Shown here in pieces: positions 1 to 7,674 of a DNA stretch of 64,000 nucleotides. Origin of the DNA: Aureimonas sp. AU12. GTDB lineage: Bacteria; Pseudomonadota; Alphaproteobacteria; Rhizobiales; Rhizobiaceae. The translations under genes and the position numbers were made by a program. How positions within the stretch are numbered: the stretch's first letter is position 1; the number at the start of each line of letters is the position of its first letter. The stretch covers positions 94,283 through 158,282 of the forward strand of contig NZ_BBWH01000010.1 of NCBI RefSeq assembly GCF_001463705.1, in the 5' to 3' direction. A model generated the notes under the pieces. The model had not been told where the DNA came from. It saw nothing but the letters and a program-made list of their open reading frames with translations, and did not search any database.

Positions 1-27
1 CCGTTCCCGCCCGATAGTCTGCCTTCC

Positions 28-891
28 ATGGCAACGGCGAGGGGAACGCGGATGCTCGGACGAACCCTGGGTCTGGGAAGTTTGGCTGTTCTCGTGGCCT
101 TCGGGTCCGGCACCACATCAGCGGTGGCGCAGGACCGACGGGCGGTGCCCTCCACCTGCCTCGCCATCGCCGAGACGCTGCCGAAGGCGCGCTTCGCCGC
201 CTTCACCGATCGCAGTCGGCCGCCGGTCTGGAACGCGGCGTTGACCCGCGACGAGGTGGAGATCACCTATATCCATCACTCGACCTACCTGATCGAGAGC
301 GCCGGCGGCGTTCGCATCGCGACCGACTTTTCCGGCCTGTCCGGGCCGGGCGACCCGCCGGACATCGTGACGATGAACCATGCCCACTCGACCCACTACA
401 CCGACTTTCCCGACCCGGCGATCCCGCATGTGCTGCACGGCTGGAACCCGTCCGGCGGCCCGGCGCGCCATGCGCTGGAGGTCGACGACGTCTTCGTGCG
501 CAACGTTCCAACCGACATCAACCGCTTCGGCACGTTCGAGGCCGACGGCAATTCGATCTTCGTCTTCGAGGTCGCGGGGCTTTGCATCGGCCATCTCGGC
601 CACCTGCACCACCAGCTGACCGAAGAGGACTACGCAGCGATCGGCCGGCTCGACGTGTTGATGGTGCCGGTGGACGGGTCGTGGACGATGAGCCAGTCCG
701 GCATGGGCGAGATCGCCGAGCGCCTGCACTCGTCGGTGGTGCTGCCGATGCATCGCTTCCGCACGCCGATCGAGCGCTTTCTGCAGCAGATCCCCGAATT
801 TGCGGTCGAGCGCCGCCCCTCGGCCTCGATCACCCTGTCGATGCGCACCTTGCCGCGCAACCCGACCGTGATTCTCCTCGACGGGGTTTGA
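28..891 (+). CDS. Exported MBL-fold (UlaG-like) metallo-hydrolase
   Basis: A 287-residue protein with an N-terminal export signal (hydrophobic stretch about residues 14-34, ending Ala-Val-Ala-Gln) followed by a metallo-beta-lactamase fold. The first metal motif reads H118-A-H120-S-T-H123-Y-T-D126; the family form is HxHxDH, so the usual Asp is Thr here. Further His residues occur in the GHLGHLHH stretch and in LPMHRF near the C terminus, as expected for later metal ligands. A second in-frame ATG at 52 follows a purine-rich GAGGGG and would shorten only the tip of the signal peptide. The substrate is unknown. The fold assignment is sound; an exported or periplasmic location is inferred from the signal peptide. 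Confidence 0.72.
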   Translation: MATARGTRMLGRTLGLGSLAVLVAFGSGTTSAVAQDRRAVPSTCLAIAETLPKARFAAFTDRSRPPVWNAALTRDEVEITYIHHSTYLIESAGGVRIATDFSGLSGPGDPPDIVTMNHAHSTHYTDFPDPAIPHVLHGWNPSGGPARHALEVDDVFVRNVPTDINRFGTFEADGNSIFVFEVAGLCIGHLGHLHHQLTEEDYAAIGRLDVLMVPVDGSWTMSQSGMGEIAERLHSSVVLPMHRFRTPIERFLQQIPEFAVERRPSASITLSMRTLPRNPTVILLDGV

Positions 892-898
892 GCGCCGT

Positions 899-1126
899 TC
901 AGGCGATCGAGCCCTCCTCGTCGTCCGAGGGATCGTCGTCGTCGCCGTCGTCTCCCTCAACGATCGCGACGAGGATCTCGCGCTCCTCGTCGTCGTCGAG
1001 CTGGAACAGCGAGGAGGTGCGCAAGGCCGGATGCGGGCCGAGGCCCCGATAGATCGGGGGCGCCGAGGTGAGAAAGGAAGCAAACGCGACGCCGATCGCG
1101 AAGAGGTGCAACCGGATCTTCGCCAT
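899..1126 (-). CDS. Small acidic exported protein, unknown function
   Basis: A 75-residue protein that I do not recognise. The start is set by a very strong ribosome site (GAGGGAGG) about 6 bases before the ATG at 1126; longer readings of the same frame lack support. Residues 1-22 look like a signal peptide (basic start, hydrophobic core, Ser-Ala-Pro). The C-terminal half is extremely acidic: from about residue 44 there are runs of Asp and Glu (DDDEERE, then GDDGDDDDPSDDEEG). A periplasmic metal- or cation-binding role is possible but only a guess from composition. It lies downstream of the YmdB-type gene on the same strand, 94 bases away, with a strong hairpin between them. Confidence 0.6.
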   Translation of the reverse strand: MAKIRLHLFAIGVAFASFLTSAPPIYRGLGPHPALRTSSLFQLDDDEEREILVAIVEGDDGDDDDPSDDEEGSIA

Positions 1127-1191
1127 CTGCCCTCCCTCGCCGGCCCGCGGCTCTGCCCGACCTGTGGGCTGCGACAGGAGAGCACGGGAAT

Positions 1192-1212
1192 GGGGCGGCT
1201 TTCCGCCGCCCC
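1192..1212 (-). terminator. GC-rich hairpin after the YmdB-type gene
   Basis: Perfect 8-bp stem (GGGGCGGC / GCCGCCCC) with a five-base loop, starting 9 bases after the stop codon of the phosphoesterase gene. No U-tract follows on the minus strand, so it is either an mRNA-stabilising hairpin or a weak terminator. Confidence 0.35.
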
Positions 1213-1220
1213 GCCGGCGC

Positions 1221-2042
1221 CTACCAGAAGCTTGGCACCACCGGCTCCAGCCGGGGCCCGATGCGAACGGCCGAGACCTTTTCGGCCAGCCCGGTGCGGT
1301 CGGAGATCTCGACCGCCAGACCGCAGATCGTCGCCGGCCCCTGCGCCGCCTCGAAGCGGCCGCGCGGCACGCGGGTGAGGAAGCGGTTGAGCGGCTCCTC
1401 CTTTTCCATGCCGAGCGAGCTGTCGTAGTCGCCGCACATGCCGGCATCCGACTGGTAGGCCGTGCCGCCGGGCAGGATCTGGTGGTCGGCCGTCGGCACG
1501 TGGGTGTGCGTGCCGACGACCACGGAGGCCCGCCCGTCGAGGAAGTGCCCGACGCACTGCTTCTCGCTCGTCGCCTCGGCATGGAAGTCGACGATCACCG
1601 CGTCGGCCTGCTCGCCGAGCGGGCAGGCCGAGACGATGTCGCCGATGGCGCGGAAGGGGTCGTCGAGTTCGGGATGCATGAAGGCGCGGCCCATGACGTT
1701 GGCAACGAGCACCCGCGCGCCGTTCTTCGCTTCGAACAGGCCGGAGCCGCGGCCGGGCGTGCCCGGCGGGTAGTTGGCGGGGCGCAGGAACCGGTCGTGG
1801 CGCGAGGCGAAGGTCAGCGCCTCGCGCTGGTCGAAGACGTGGTTGCCGGTGGTCACGACATCGGCGCCGGCCGCGACCGTCGTCTCGAAGATGTCTTCGG
1901 TGATGCCGAAGCCGCCGGCCGCGTTCTCGCCGTTGACCACCACGAAGTCGAGCCGCCAGTCTTCGACGAGGCCCGGCAGGCGCTCGAACACCGCGGTGCG
2001 CCCGGTGCGCCCGACCATGTCGCCCAGAAACAGGAACCTCAT
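1221..2042 (-). CDS. TIGR00282/YmdB family metallophosphoesterase
   Basis: 273 residues. The binuclear metal motifs of the calcineurin-like YmdB family are all present: GDMVG at the N terminus (D8), NGENAAGG (E39, N40), TGNHVFD (N67, H68), DFHAE, and GTHTH near the C terminus. Family members characterised in Bacillus hydrolyse 2',3'-cyclic nucleotides; the substrate here is inferred. Its ATG overlaps the stop of the upstream GST gene in an ATGA arrangement, so the two are probably translationally coupled. In many Rhizobiales a member of this family lies next to the folate cyclo-ligase gene; here a GST and a CAP-domain gene lie between them. Confidence 0.9.
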   Translation of the reverse strand: MRFLFLGDMVGRTGRTAVFERLPGLVEDWRLDFVVVNGENAAGGFGITEDIFETTVAAGADVVTTGNHVFDQREALTFASRHDRFLRPANYPPGTPGRGSGLFEAKNGARVLVANVMGRAFMHPELDDPFRAIGDIVSACPLGEQADAVIVDFHAEATSEKQCVGHFLDGRASVVVGTHTHVPTADHQILPGGTAYQSDAGMCGDYDSSLGMEKEEPLNRFLTRVPRGRFEAAQGPATICGLAVEISDRTGLAEKVSAVRIGPRLEPVVPSFW

Positions 2043-2671
2043 GCCGCGAGTGCGGCCTTGGCCGCCTTCAGCTTGGCGAGCGCCCGCACCACGGCCTCTC
2101 GCTCGCCCACGCGGTCCACCCAGTCCGACAGCGCGGGAAAGCGCGCGCGGGCGTCGAGATCCTTGAGGCCGGACACGGCCCAGGAATAGTTCATCATGTC
2201 GGCGATCGAATAGTCGCCGGCCAGATAGTCGGTGTCCTTGAGGCGGGTGTCGAGGACGCCGAGGAGGCGGGCCGATTCCTTCTCGAACCGCTGGATGGCG
2301 AAGTCGCTGCGCTCGGAGGCGTTCTTGAAATAGTGGATCTGCCCGATCATCGGCCCGGTGCCGCCGGCCTGGAAGAACATCCAGGCGAAGGTCTCGGCCC
2401 GCGCCGCGCCGGAGCGAGCGAGGAACCGGCCGCTCTTCTCGGCGAGATGGACGAGGATGGCACCGGACTCGAAGACCCGCGTCTCCTCGTCGCCCTCGCG
2501 GTCGAGGATCGCGGGGATCCGCCCGTTCGGGTTGATCGCAAGAAAGTCGGATTCCTTCTGTTTGCCGGTGGAGATATCCAGAAGGCGCAAGTCGTAGTCC
2601 AGCCCGCACTCCTCCAGCATGATGACCGGCTTCTCGCCGTTCGGGGTGGTCCAGGTGGTGAGCTCGATCAC
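2039..2671 (-). CDS. Glutathione S-transferase, Nu class (YfcG/YghU-like)
   Basis: 210 residues with an N-terminal thioredoxin-like domain and a helical C-terminal domain. The TTPNGEK stretch (T9-K14) is the N-terminal signature of Nu-class GSTs, which act as disulfide-bond reductases with glutathione. NPNGRIPAI (47-55) holds the cis-Pro, and ESG (68-70) is the gamma-glutamyl binding motif. The protein is cytoplasmic and is the first gene of a two-gene unit with the YmdB-type phosphoesterase. It is divergent from the CAP lipoprotein gene, with about 95 bases between the starts. The class is inferred from the motif, not from a tree. Confidence 0.88.
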   Translation of the reverse strand: MIELTTWTTPNGEKPVIMLEECGLDYDLRLLDISTGKQKESDFLAINPNGRIPAILDREGDEETRVFESGAILVHLAEKSGRFLARSGAARAETFAWMFFQAGGTGPMIGQIHYFKNASERSDFAIQRFEKESARLLGVLDTRLKDTDYLAGDYSIADMMNYSWAVSGLKDLDARARFPALSDWVDRVGEREAVVRALAKLKAAKAALAA

Positions 2672-2766
2672 GATGCGACTCCGATGACGATGATCCCTGC
2701 CTCGCGAAGTAGCGCGCCGGGCCGATAAAGACGACGCCCGATCCGATGGGCGCAGAGGAATATCCC

Positions 2767-3309
2767 GTGACCACGAAGATCCTGCCCGGCGCTCTCGTCG
2801 CAGCGCTGCTCCTTTCGGCCTGCGCCTCCAAGCCGGTGGACACCTCGCTCGTTGCTCCGCTGGCGATCGATCGCGGCCCGGCGCTCGCCGCCGTCAACGC
2901 CTTTCGCGCCGAGAACGGGTTGAAGCCGCTCACCGTCAACGAGAAGCTGATGCAGGCGGCGGCGTGGCAGTCCTCGGCCATGGCGACGCGCGACCGGATG
3001 GACCACGAGGTCGCCGGCGCCCTGCCGGGCCGCGTCGCCCAGTTCGGCTACGCTTGGGGCACGGTGGCCGAGAACATCGCCAAATCCTACAAGGATTACG
3101 ACGCCGCCATGGTGGCGTGGATCCACTCGCCGGGGCACCGGCGCAACCTCCTTGACCCCCGCGTCACCGAGATCGGTTTTGCCGGCGAGCGGCTGAAGGC
3201 GGGCGGCGCGCCCTACTGGACGCAGATCTTCGCCTCGCCCTCGCGCCGCGTCAGCGCCGCTCCGGCTCAGAAGCCGATGCGCTGGGGGCCAGAACTTCGC
3301 TTTCCGTGA
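2767..3309 (+). CDS. CAP/SCP-domain lipoprotein
   Basis: 180 residues from a GTG start at 2767, chosen because GAGGA lies just upstream and because this start leads directly into a lipoprotein signal peptide (basic tip, hydrophobic core, lipobox L-S-A-C). The mature part is a CAP domain: NAFRAENGLKPLTVNEKL, then the histidine in MDHEV, the GTVAENIA region, and HSPGHRRNLLDP with the second conserved His. An earlier ATG at 2746 would add seven residues without an obvious ribosome site. Function is unknown beyond a membrane-anchored periplasmic CAP protein. Its 3' end overlaps the convergent folate cyclo-ligase gene by 59 bases. Confidence 0.85.
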   Translation: MTTKILPGALVAALLLSACASKPVDTSLVAPLAIDRGPALAAVNAFRAENGLKPLTVNEKLMQAAAWQSSAMATRDRMDHEVAGALPGRVAQFGYAWGTVAENIAKSYKDYDAAMVAWIHSPGHRRNLLDPRVTEIGFAGERLKAGGAPYWTQIFASPSRRVSAAPAQKPMRWGPELRFP

Positions 3310-3859
3310 TCACGAGATCGAGGCGGCGGTCCTGCGCGTCGGTCGGCACGGCCGGTGCCTCCTGCGCAGCGAAGGCGAGGCCCACCGTCACAAGCCGGGG
3401 ATGGATGAGCGACAGGCGCGCGATGGCGCGGTCGTAAAAGCCCTTGCCATAGCCGATGCGCGCGCGCTTCCGGTCGAAGGCGAGCATCGGCACGAGCATG
3501 ATGGCGGGGTCGAGCTTTGCTGCCCCCTCGCCCGGCGCATGGGTTCCGAAGCCCTGCGGCTCCAGGACGCCGTCGCGCAGCAACTCGCGAAACTCAAGGT
3601 CGCCCGCGACAATGGCGGGCACCGCGAGCCGCGCCCGGCGATCGGCCAGCGCAGCCATCAGCGGGCGGGGATCGACCTCCGAGCCGATCGGCAGATAGGC
3701 CGAGATCACCGTGCCGGCGTCGAAGGCGAGCACCGCCAGCGCATGTTCGGCCATGGCGAACGAGGCCTCGATCCGCCGCGCGGTGGGGAGTGCGTCGCGC
3801 CGCGCCTTCGCCTCGCGCCGCAAGGCCGCCTTGCGTTCGCCGATCCCGTCCGTCGTCAT
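3251..3859 (-). CDS. 5-formyltetrahydrofolate cyclo-ligase
   Basis: 202 residues. The enzyme converts 5-formyltetrahydrofolate to 5,10-methenyltetrahydrofolate with ATP. Diagnostic features are the basic N-terminal helix (KAALRREAKARRDAL), the YLPIGSEVD segment, and the loop GYGKGFYDR (136-144). The start at 3859 follows a strong AGGAGGG. In proteobacteria this gene (ygfA/fau) commonly lies just downstream of 6S RNA, exactly as here. The 3' end runs 59 bases into the convergent CAP lipoprotein gene. Confidence 0.93.
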   Translation of the reverse strand: MTTDGIGERKAALRREAKARRDALPTARRIEASFAMAEHALAVLAFDAGTVISAYLPIGSEVDPRPLMAALADRRARLAVPAIVAGDLEFRELLRDGVLEPQGFGTHAPGEGAAKLDPAIMLVPMLAFDRKRARIGYGKGFYDRAIARLSLIHPRLVTVGLAFAAQEAPAVPTDAQDRRLDLVITESEVLAPSASASEPERR

Positions 3860-4324
3860 GTCCGAAGCCCTCCTGATCCCGCGATCGCCGAAGAGCGTTC
3901 GTGACCGACCTGAGGGATCCCATACAAAAGGAATTCGGAATACAGCTTTCGGGAACCCTCAAGGCGGATCATGGTCGCGTCTGTGCCGTGACGGCGCATG
4001 CCGGCCGCTGCACGTCGACGCGGCAACGGACTTTGGTGCCCTGTCATATTGAACGCATGGGGAGGAGTGACGAGCCACCTCGGCCGATGAGAAAGTTGAT
4101 CCCGGGAACCTACAGAGTAGGTGGGCGCCGTGTGCCCCAGCCCACGGGCCGAAGCAGGGACAGCTCCCTAGGGGATGCGTAAGGCCCCGGGGAATGTGTT
4201 ATCCCTGTCGCACCGTGCAGCCCGTCGAGGCCAGATATAGGCCGTGCCGCGCCGGAGTGCCAGTGACGATCCGCCCTTCGTCCGCGCTCTTTTCGCGCCG
4301 ACGCTCGCAGCGGGGCCGGAGCCG
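3860..4324. other. Gene-free stretch containing 6S RNA
   Basis: 465 bases between the cyclo-ligase and bluB. The central part (about 4046-4205) is the 6S RNA called separately. The remainder, next to the cyclo-ligase start, carries its ribosome site; no protein gene was found. Short frames reading across the RNA have no ribosome sites or recognisable products. Confidence 0.6.
4046..4205 (-). ncRNA. ssrS: 6S RNA (RNA polymerase-binding regulatory RNA)
   Basis: On the minus strand the conserved-looking core contains CACACGGCGCCCACCTAC, a GTAGGT segment that pairs back to ACCTAC, and CGGGATCAAC, a pattern I associate with rhizobial 6S RNAs. Outer parts ACGCAT (near the 5' side) and ATGCGT (near the 3' side) can pair to close a long rod. 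The location, downstream of zapA and upstream of the folate cyclo-ligase on the same strand, is the conserved proteobacterial 6S position. Ends are approximate. 6S RNA mimics an open promoter and binds the housekeeping RNA polymerase holoenzyme. Confidence 0.72.
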
Positions 4325-4975
4325 TCAGCGCCGGATCAACCGCTCGGCGGCCGGGCGGCGATGCTCCCAGCCGGCGCGCTCCAGTTCGGGTGTGTCGGCG
4401 GACGCGACGGGATAGCCGAGGCAGAAATAGCCGATAAAGGTCCAATGCTTGGGCACGTCGAGCGCCTGCCCGATCTCGGCGGGATCGAGGATCGAGACCC
4501 ACCCGAGGCCGATCCCATCCGCACGCGCCGCGAGCCACAGCGTGTGCACCGCCATGACCGCCGAATAGGCGGCGGTCTCCACCATCGTGCGGCGGCCGAG
4601 ACCGTGCCCCTGCTCCGGGTCCGGCTCGGCGAACACGGCGAACTGCACGGGCGCGGCGTCGAAACCCGCAAGTTTCAACCCGGCGTAGAGCGCGGCGCGC
4701 TCGCCCGCCTGTTGCCCGAGCGCCGCCCTGTTCTCCCGCTCGAACGAGGCGCGCACCGCCACCCGCCGCTTGGCGTCCGCCACCTCGACGAAGCGCCAGG
4801 GTTCGCAGAGGCCGACGGAGGGCGCGAGCGAGGCGGTGGCCACGAGACGTTCGAGTGTTCCCGGCGGCAGGGGGTCGGGGCGAAAGCGACGCACGTCGCG
4901 GCGCCAGCGCAGGAGATCGCCAAGGTTCTCGCGGAACGCATCATCGAAGAGTGGCCCGGCGCGAGCGGCGCTCAA
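4325..4975 (-). CDS. bluB: 5,6-dimethylbenzimidazole synthase
   Basis: 216 residues of the flavin-dependent nitroreductase fold. BluB cleaves reduced FMN to give the lower ligand of vitamin B12. RRDVRRF (25-31) and SVGLCEPWRFV (53-63) match the BluB signatures rather than generic nitroreductases. The only reasonable start is TTG at 4975, which overlaps the zapA stop codon as TTGA, implying translational coupling to zapA. No other cobalamin genes lie nearby, so the gene sits alone between zapA and 6S RNA. The enzyme is cytoplasmic. Confidence 0.87.
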   Translation of the reverse strand: MSAARAGPLFDDAFRENLGDLLRWRRDVRRFRPDPLPPGTLERLVATASLAPSVGLCEPWRFVEVADAKRRVAVRASFERENRAALGQQAGERAALYAGLKLAGFDAAPVQFAVFAEPDPEQGHGLGRRTMVETAAYSAVMAVHTLWLAARADGIGLGWVSILDPAEIGQALDVPKHWTFIGYFCLGYPVASADTPELERAGWEHRRPAAERLIRR

Positions 4976-5331
4976 CCCCGTTCGAGCTTCAGCGTGATGC
5001 GCTCGATGACGTCGGAGACGCCGAGGAGATGGTCGGTCAGGCGCTGGTCGCTCTGCGCGGCGAAATGCGAGGCATCGCCCTGCCGGTCCTGCAACTGGGC
5101 GATTTCGGCTTCGAGAGCCGCGACGCGCCGGCGCTGCTCGTCGAGTTCGTCGGTCGCCATGATCGCGGCCATCACCGTCAGCCGGAGATCCCCGATCTCG
5201 CCGAAGGAGCCGCGCAGTTCGGTCATCCGCGCGTCGACTTCGGCGGCCAGCCCCTGCAGATGGGCCTCCTCGCCCTCGGCGCAGGCCATGCGATAGGTCT
5301 TGCCATCGATGCTGACGACGATCTGGGGCAT
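4972..5331 (-). CDS. zapA: Cell division protein ZapA
   Basis: 119 residues. The N-terminal ZapA domain starts MPQIVVSIDGKTYRMAC and continues through the EGEEAHLQGLAAEVD segment; the C-terminal half is a coiled coil (about 62-85). ZapA crosslinks FtsZ filaments at the division site. It lies 59 bases downstream of a DUF4164 gene and is followed by bluB through a TTGA overlap. The zapA-6S RNA-cyclo-ligase order is the conserved proteobacterial arrangement, with bluB inserted. Confidence 0.92.
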   Translation of the reverse strand: MPQIVVSIDGKTYRMACAEGEEAHLQGLAAEVDARMTELRGSFGEIGDLRLTVMAAIMATDELDEQRRRVAALEAEIAQLQDRQGDASHFAAQSDQRLTDHLLGVSDVIERITLKLERG

Positions 5332-5390
5332 GGGAACAATCCTGTACGGGGCGCCGGGCGTGGCGCTCGGGTTCGAGCGCGGCCGAAGGG

Positions 5391-5669
5391 TCAGGCGCGG
5401 CGGGCGAGAACGTCGCGGATGGTTTCCATCGCCGTGACGAGACGGCGCGAGACCTCGCGGTTGGCCGCCTCGAGGCGCTGGGCTCGCGTCAGCGCCGTGT
5501 CGAGTTCGGAGGCGAGGCGCGAACGGTCGGCGGTCATGCGCTGCACCTCCTCCTCGGCGGAGACGACGATGTGGTCGCGCGAGAGGCGCGCATCCACCGC
5601 GCCTTCGAGACGCTCCATCGCCTGCTGCAGGCGAAGGGTCGCGTCTTGCAGCGGGGTCCCGGCTCCCAT
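5391..5669 (-). CDS. DUF4164 family coiled-coil protein
   Basis: 92 residues, almost all predicted coiled coil (heptad-rich from about 8 to 85, for example LRLQQAMERLEGAVDARL and LASELDTALTRAQRLEAAN). Matches the short alphaproteobacterial DUF4164 proteins that are found beside zapA. The chosen ATG at 5669 has GAAAGGG about 8 bases upstream; an ATG seven codons earlier (5690) is also possible. The function is not known; position and coiled-coil nature suggest a partner in division or ZapA biology, which is inference. Confidence 0.8.
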   Translation of the reverse strand: MGAGTPLQDATLRLQQAMERLEGAVDARLSRDHIVVSAEEEVQRMTADRSRLASELDTALTRAQRLEAANREVSRRLVTAMETIRDVLARRA

Positions 5670-6051
5670 GAGCGCCCTTTCTCGTTCCATTCGTCCCGGC
5701 CGATGCCCGCCGCCGCGGCGCGGCCGACACCTCGTCTCCCGCTTTAGCCGCATCGCGGCGGCGTGAAAAGCGCCGCGTCCCGATTGGCCCCGTGCGGCTG
5801 CGCCCGGCAATTGACAGGAGCCGGCAGCCCGTGATGTCTGCGACGGCAAATAACGGCGCGCTCGAAGGGCTCGCGCGCGCGAAAAGCCGGCCTTGCCCCT
5901 TTCCCCGGCGCTCGAACGCTTTATGAAGCGGATGAACTTGGATGCCGGGCCCCGTGGGTCGGACGTCCCCGCAAGTCTGCCGCGCCCGGCCGTCCGCCGT
6001 CGCGGCTCCGGACGGCCCATCCCGGACCCGTCCCTCCAGGAGAAGAAGACC
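5670..6051. other. Divergent intergenic region between DUF4164 and gap
   Basis: 382 bases that should hold the promoters for the zapA unit (leftward) and gap (rightward). A consensus-like -35 element TTGACA sits at 5811-5816 on the plus strand, but I see no convincing -10 at the proper spacing. AGGAGAAGAAG just before 6052 is the gap ribosome site. No protein or RNA gene is supported. In many Rhizobiales transketolase (tkt) lies at this place; it is absent here. Confidence 0.4.
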
Positions 6052-7068
6052 ATGGCAGTTCGCGTCGCCATCAACGGATTCGGCCGCATCGGCCGGAACG
6101 TGCTCCGCGCCATCATCGAGTCCGGCCGCACCGACATCGAAGTCGTCGGCATCAACGACCTCGGCCCCGTCGAGACCAACGCCCACCTCATCCGCTTCGA
6201 TTCGGTCCACGGCCGCTTCCCGGGAACCGTCGTCGTGTCCGGCGACACGATCGACGTCGGCCGCGGCCCGATCCACGTCTCGGCCGAGCGCGATCCGAAG
6301 AACCTGCCCTGGGCCAAGCTCGGCGTCGACGTCGCGCTCGAGTGCACGGGCATCTTCACCGACCCCGCGAAGGCCTCGGCGCATCTGGAAGCCGGCGCCA
6401 AGAAGGTCGTGATTTCCGGCCCGCTCTCCTCCTCGCCGAACGGCGAGAAGACGATCGTCTTCGGCGTCAACCACGACACGCTGGCCGCCGGCGACACGAT
6501 CATCTCGAACGCCTCCTGCACCACCAACTGCCTCGCCCCGGTCGCCAAGATCCTGCATGAAGCCATCGGCATCGACACCGGCTTCATGACGACGATCCAC
6601 TCCTACACCGGCGACCAGCCGACGCTCGACACGATGCACAAGGACCTCTACCGGGCTCGTGCCGCCGCCCTGTCGATGATCCCGACCTCGACGGGCGCCG
6701 CCAAGGCGATCGGCCTCGTGCTGCCGGAACTGAAGGGCAAGCTCGACGGATCCTCGATCCGCGTGCCGACCCCGAACGTCTCGGTGGTGGACTTCAAGTT
6801 CGTCGCCAAGCGCTCGACGAGCGTCGAGGAGATCCAGGGCCTGATCCGCGCCGCGGCCGACGGCCCGATGAAGACCATCCTCGGCTACACCGACGCGCCG
6901 AACGTCTCCCACGACTTCAATCACGACCCGCATTCGTCGGTCTTCGCCATGGATCAGACGAAGGTGCTCGACGGCACGTTCGTGCGCATCCTCTCCTGGT
7001 ACGACAACGAATGGGGCTTCTCGAACCGCATGTCGGACACCGCGATCGCCCTCCACAAGGTCGGCTGA
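6052..7068 (+). CDS. gap: Glyceraldehyde-3-phosphate dehydrogenase
   Basis: 338 residues, full length. The Rossmann start [18 protein letters not shown], the catalytic motif NASCTTNC (C156) and the paired histidine (H183 in TIHSYTGDQ) are all present, as is the C-terminal [12 protein letters not shown]. It oxidises glyceraldehyde-3-phosphate with NAD(P) in glycolysis and gluconeogenesis. The start at 6052 follows AGGAGAAGAAG; longer upstream reading in frame lacks gap homology. A glycolipid-binding-family gene begins 5 bases after its stop and pgk follows, so the three are probably co-transcribed. Confidence 0.97.
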   Translation: MAVRVAINGFGRIGRNVLRAIIESGRTDIEVVGINDLGPVETNAHLIRFDSVHGRFPGTVVVSGDTIDVGRGPIHVSAERDPKNLPWAKLGVDVALECTGIFTDPAKASAHLEAGAKKVVISGPLSSSPNGEKTIVFGVNHDTLAAGDTIISNASCTTNCLAPVAKILHEAIGIDTGFMTTIHSYTGDQPTLDTMHKDLYRARAAALSMIPTSTGAAKAIGLVLPELKGKLDGSSIRVPTPNVSVVDFKFVAKRSTSVEEIQGLIRAAADGPMKTILGYTDAPNVSHDFNHDPHSSVFAMDQTKVLDGTFVRILSWYDNEWGFSNRMSDTAIALHKVG

Positions 7069-7073
7069 GCGCC

Positions 7074-7637
7074 ATGCTCTTCCGGCCCCTCGCCGCGCGC
7101 AACGTCCGCTGGGCGCCGCTCGACGGCGAGGGGCTGGAGCACCTGCATCTGACGGCGACGCCGGATGGGATCGCGGCGCGCTCCGTCGTGATCGGCGAGC
7201 GCGGCGGGGTGTCCTACGGCGTCTCCTACGACATCCGCTGCGACGCCGAGTGGCGCGTCACGCAGCTTCACCTCGAAGCCGCGCATGGCGACCGGCTGGC
7301 GCTCACGAGCCCTGAACCCGGCCGGTGGCTCGCCGCCGACGGCACCGAGCGCGCCGATCTCGCCGGCTGCATCGACATCGATCTCGCCGGCACGCCCTTC
7401 ACCAACACGCTGCCGATCCGCCGTCTCGGGCCCGCGCTCGGCACGGCCACCGAGCTTCGCATGGCCTACGTGCCGTTCGACACGTTCGAGCCCTTCGCCG
7501 ATCAGCAACGTTACCGTGCCATCGAGCCCGGCCGGCTCTATCGCTACGAGGCGGTGGACGGCGCGTTCGACGCCGACCTGCCGCTCGACGAGGACGGCCT
7601 CGTTCTCGACTACCCCACCCTCTTCCGCCGCCTCTAG
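7074..7637 (+). CDS. Putative glycolipid-binding family protein (DUF1089, PF06475)
   Basis: 187 residues. The family is recognisable from WRVTQLHLE, the [10 protein letters not shown] turn and the highly conserved stretch [24 protein letters not shown] (19 of its residues are invariant-looking). No signal peptide, so it is cytoplasmic as written. The family name rests on limited work and the real ligand is uncertain. It starts 5 bases after gap and ends 37 bases before pgk, which places it inside the gap-pgk unit; that position is unusual, as gap and pgk are often adjacent. Confidence 0.85.
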   Translation: MLFRPLAARNVRWAPLDGEGLEHLHLTATPDGIAARSVVIGERGGVSYGVSYDIRCDAEWRVTQLHLEAAHGDRLALTSPEPGRWLAADGTERADLAGCIDIDLAGTPFTNTLPIRRLGPALGTATELRMAYVPFDTFEPFADQQRYRAIEPGRLYRYEAVDGAFDADLPLDEDGLVLDYPTLFRRL

Positions 7638-7674
7638 CCCGCGAACAGGCCGGGCCGCACCGATGGAGACCCCG

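Noticed and set aside
3901..4182. A 93-codon plus-strand frame across the 6S RNA
   Set aside because: No ribosome site or family; it is antisense to a structured RNA at its conserved location.
5811..5839. sigma-70 promoter for gap
   Set aside because: A TTGACA is present but no reasonable -10 hexamer lies at 16-18 bases; kept only as a note in the intergenic entry.
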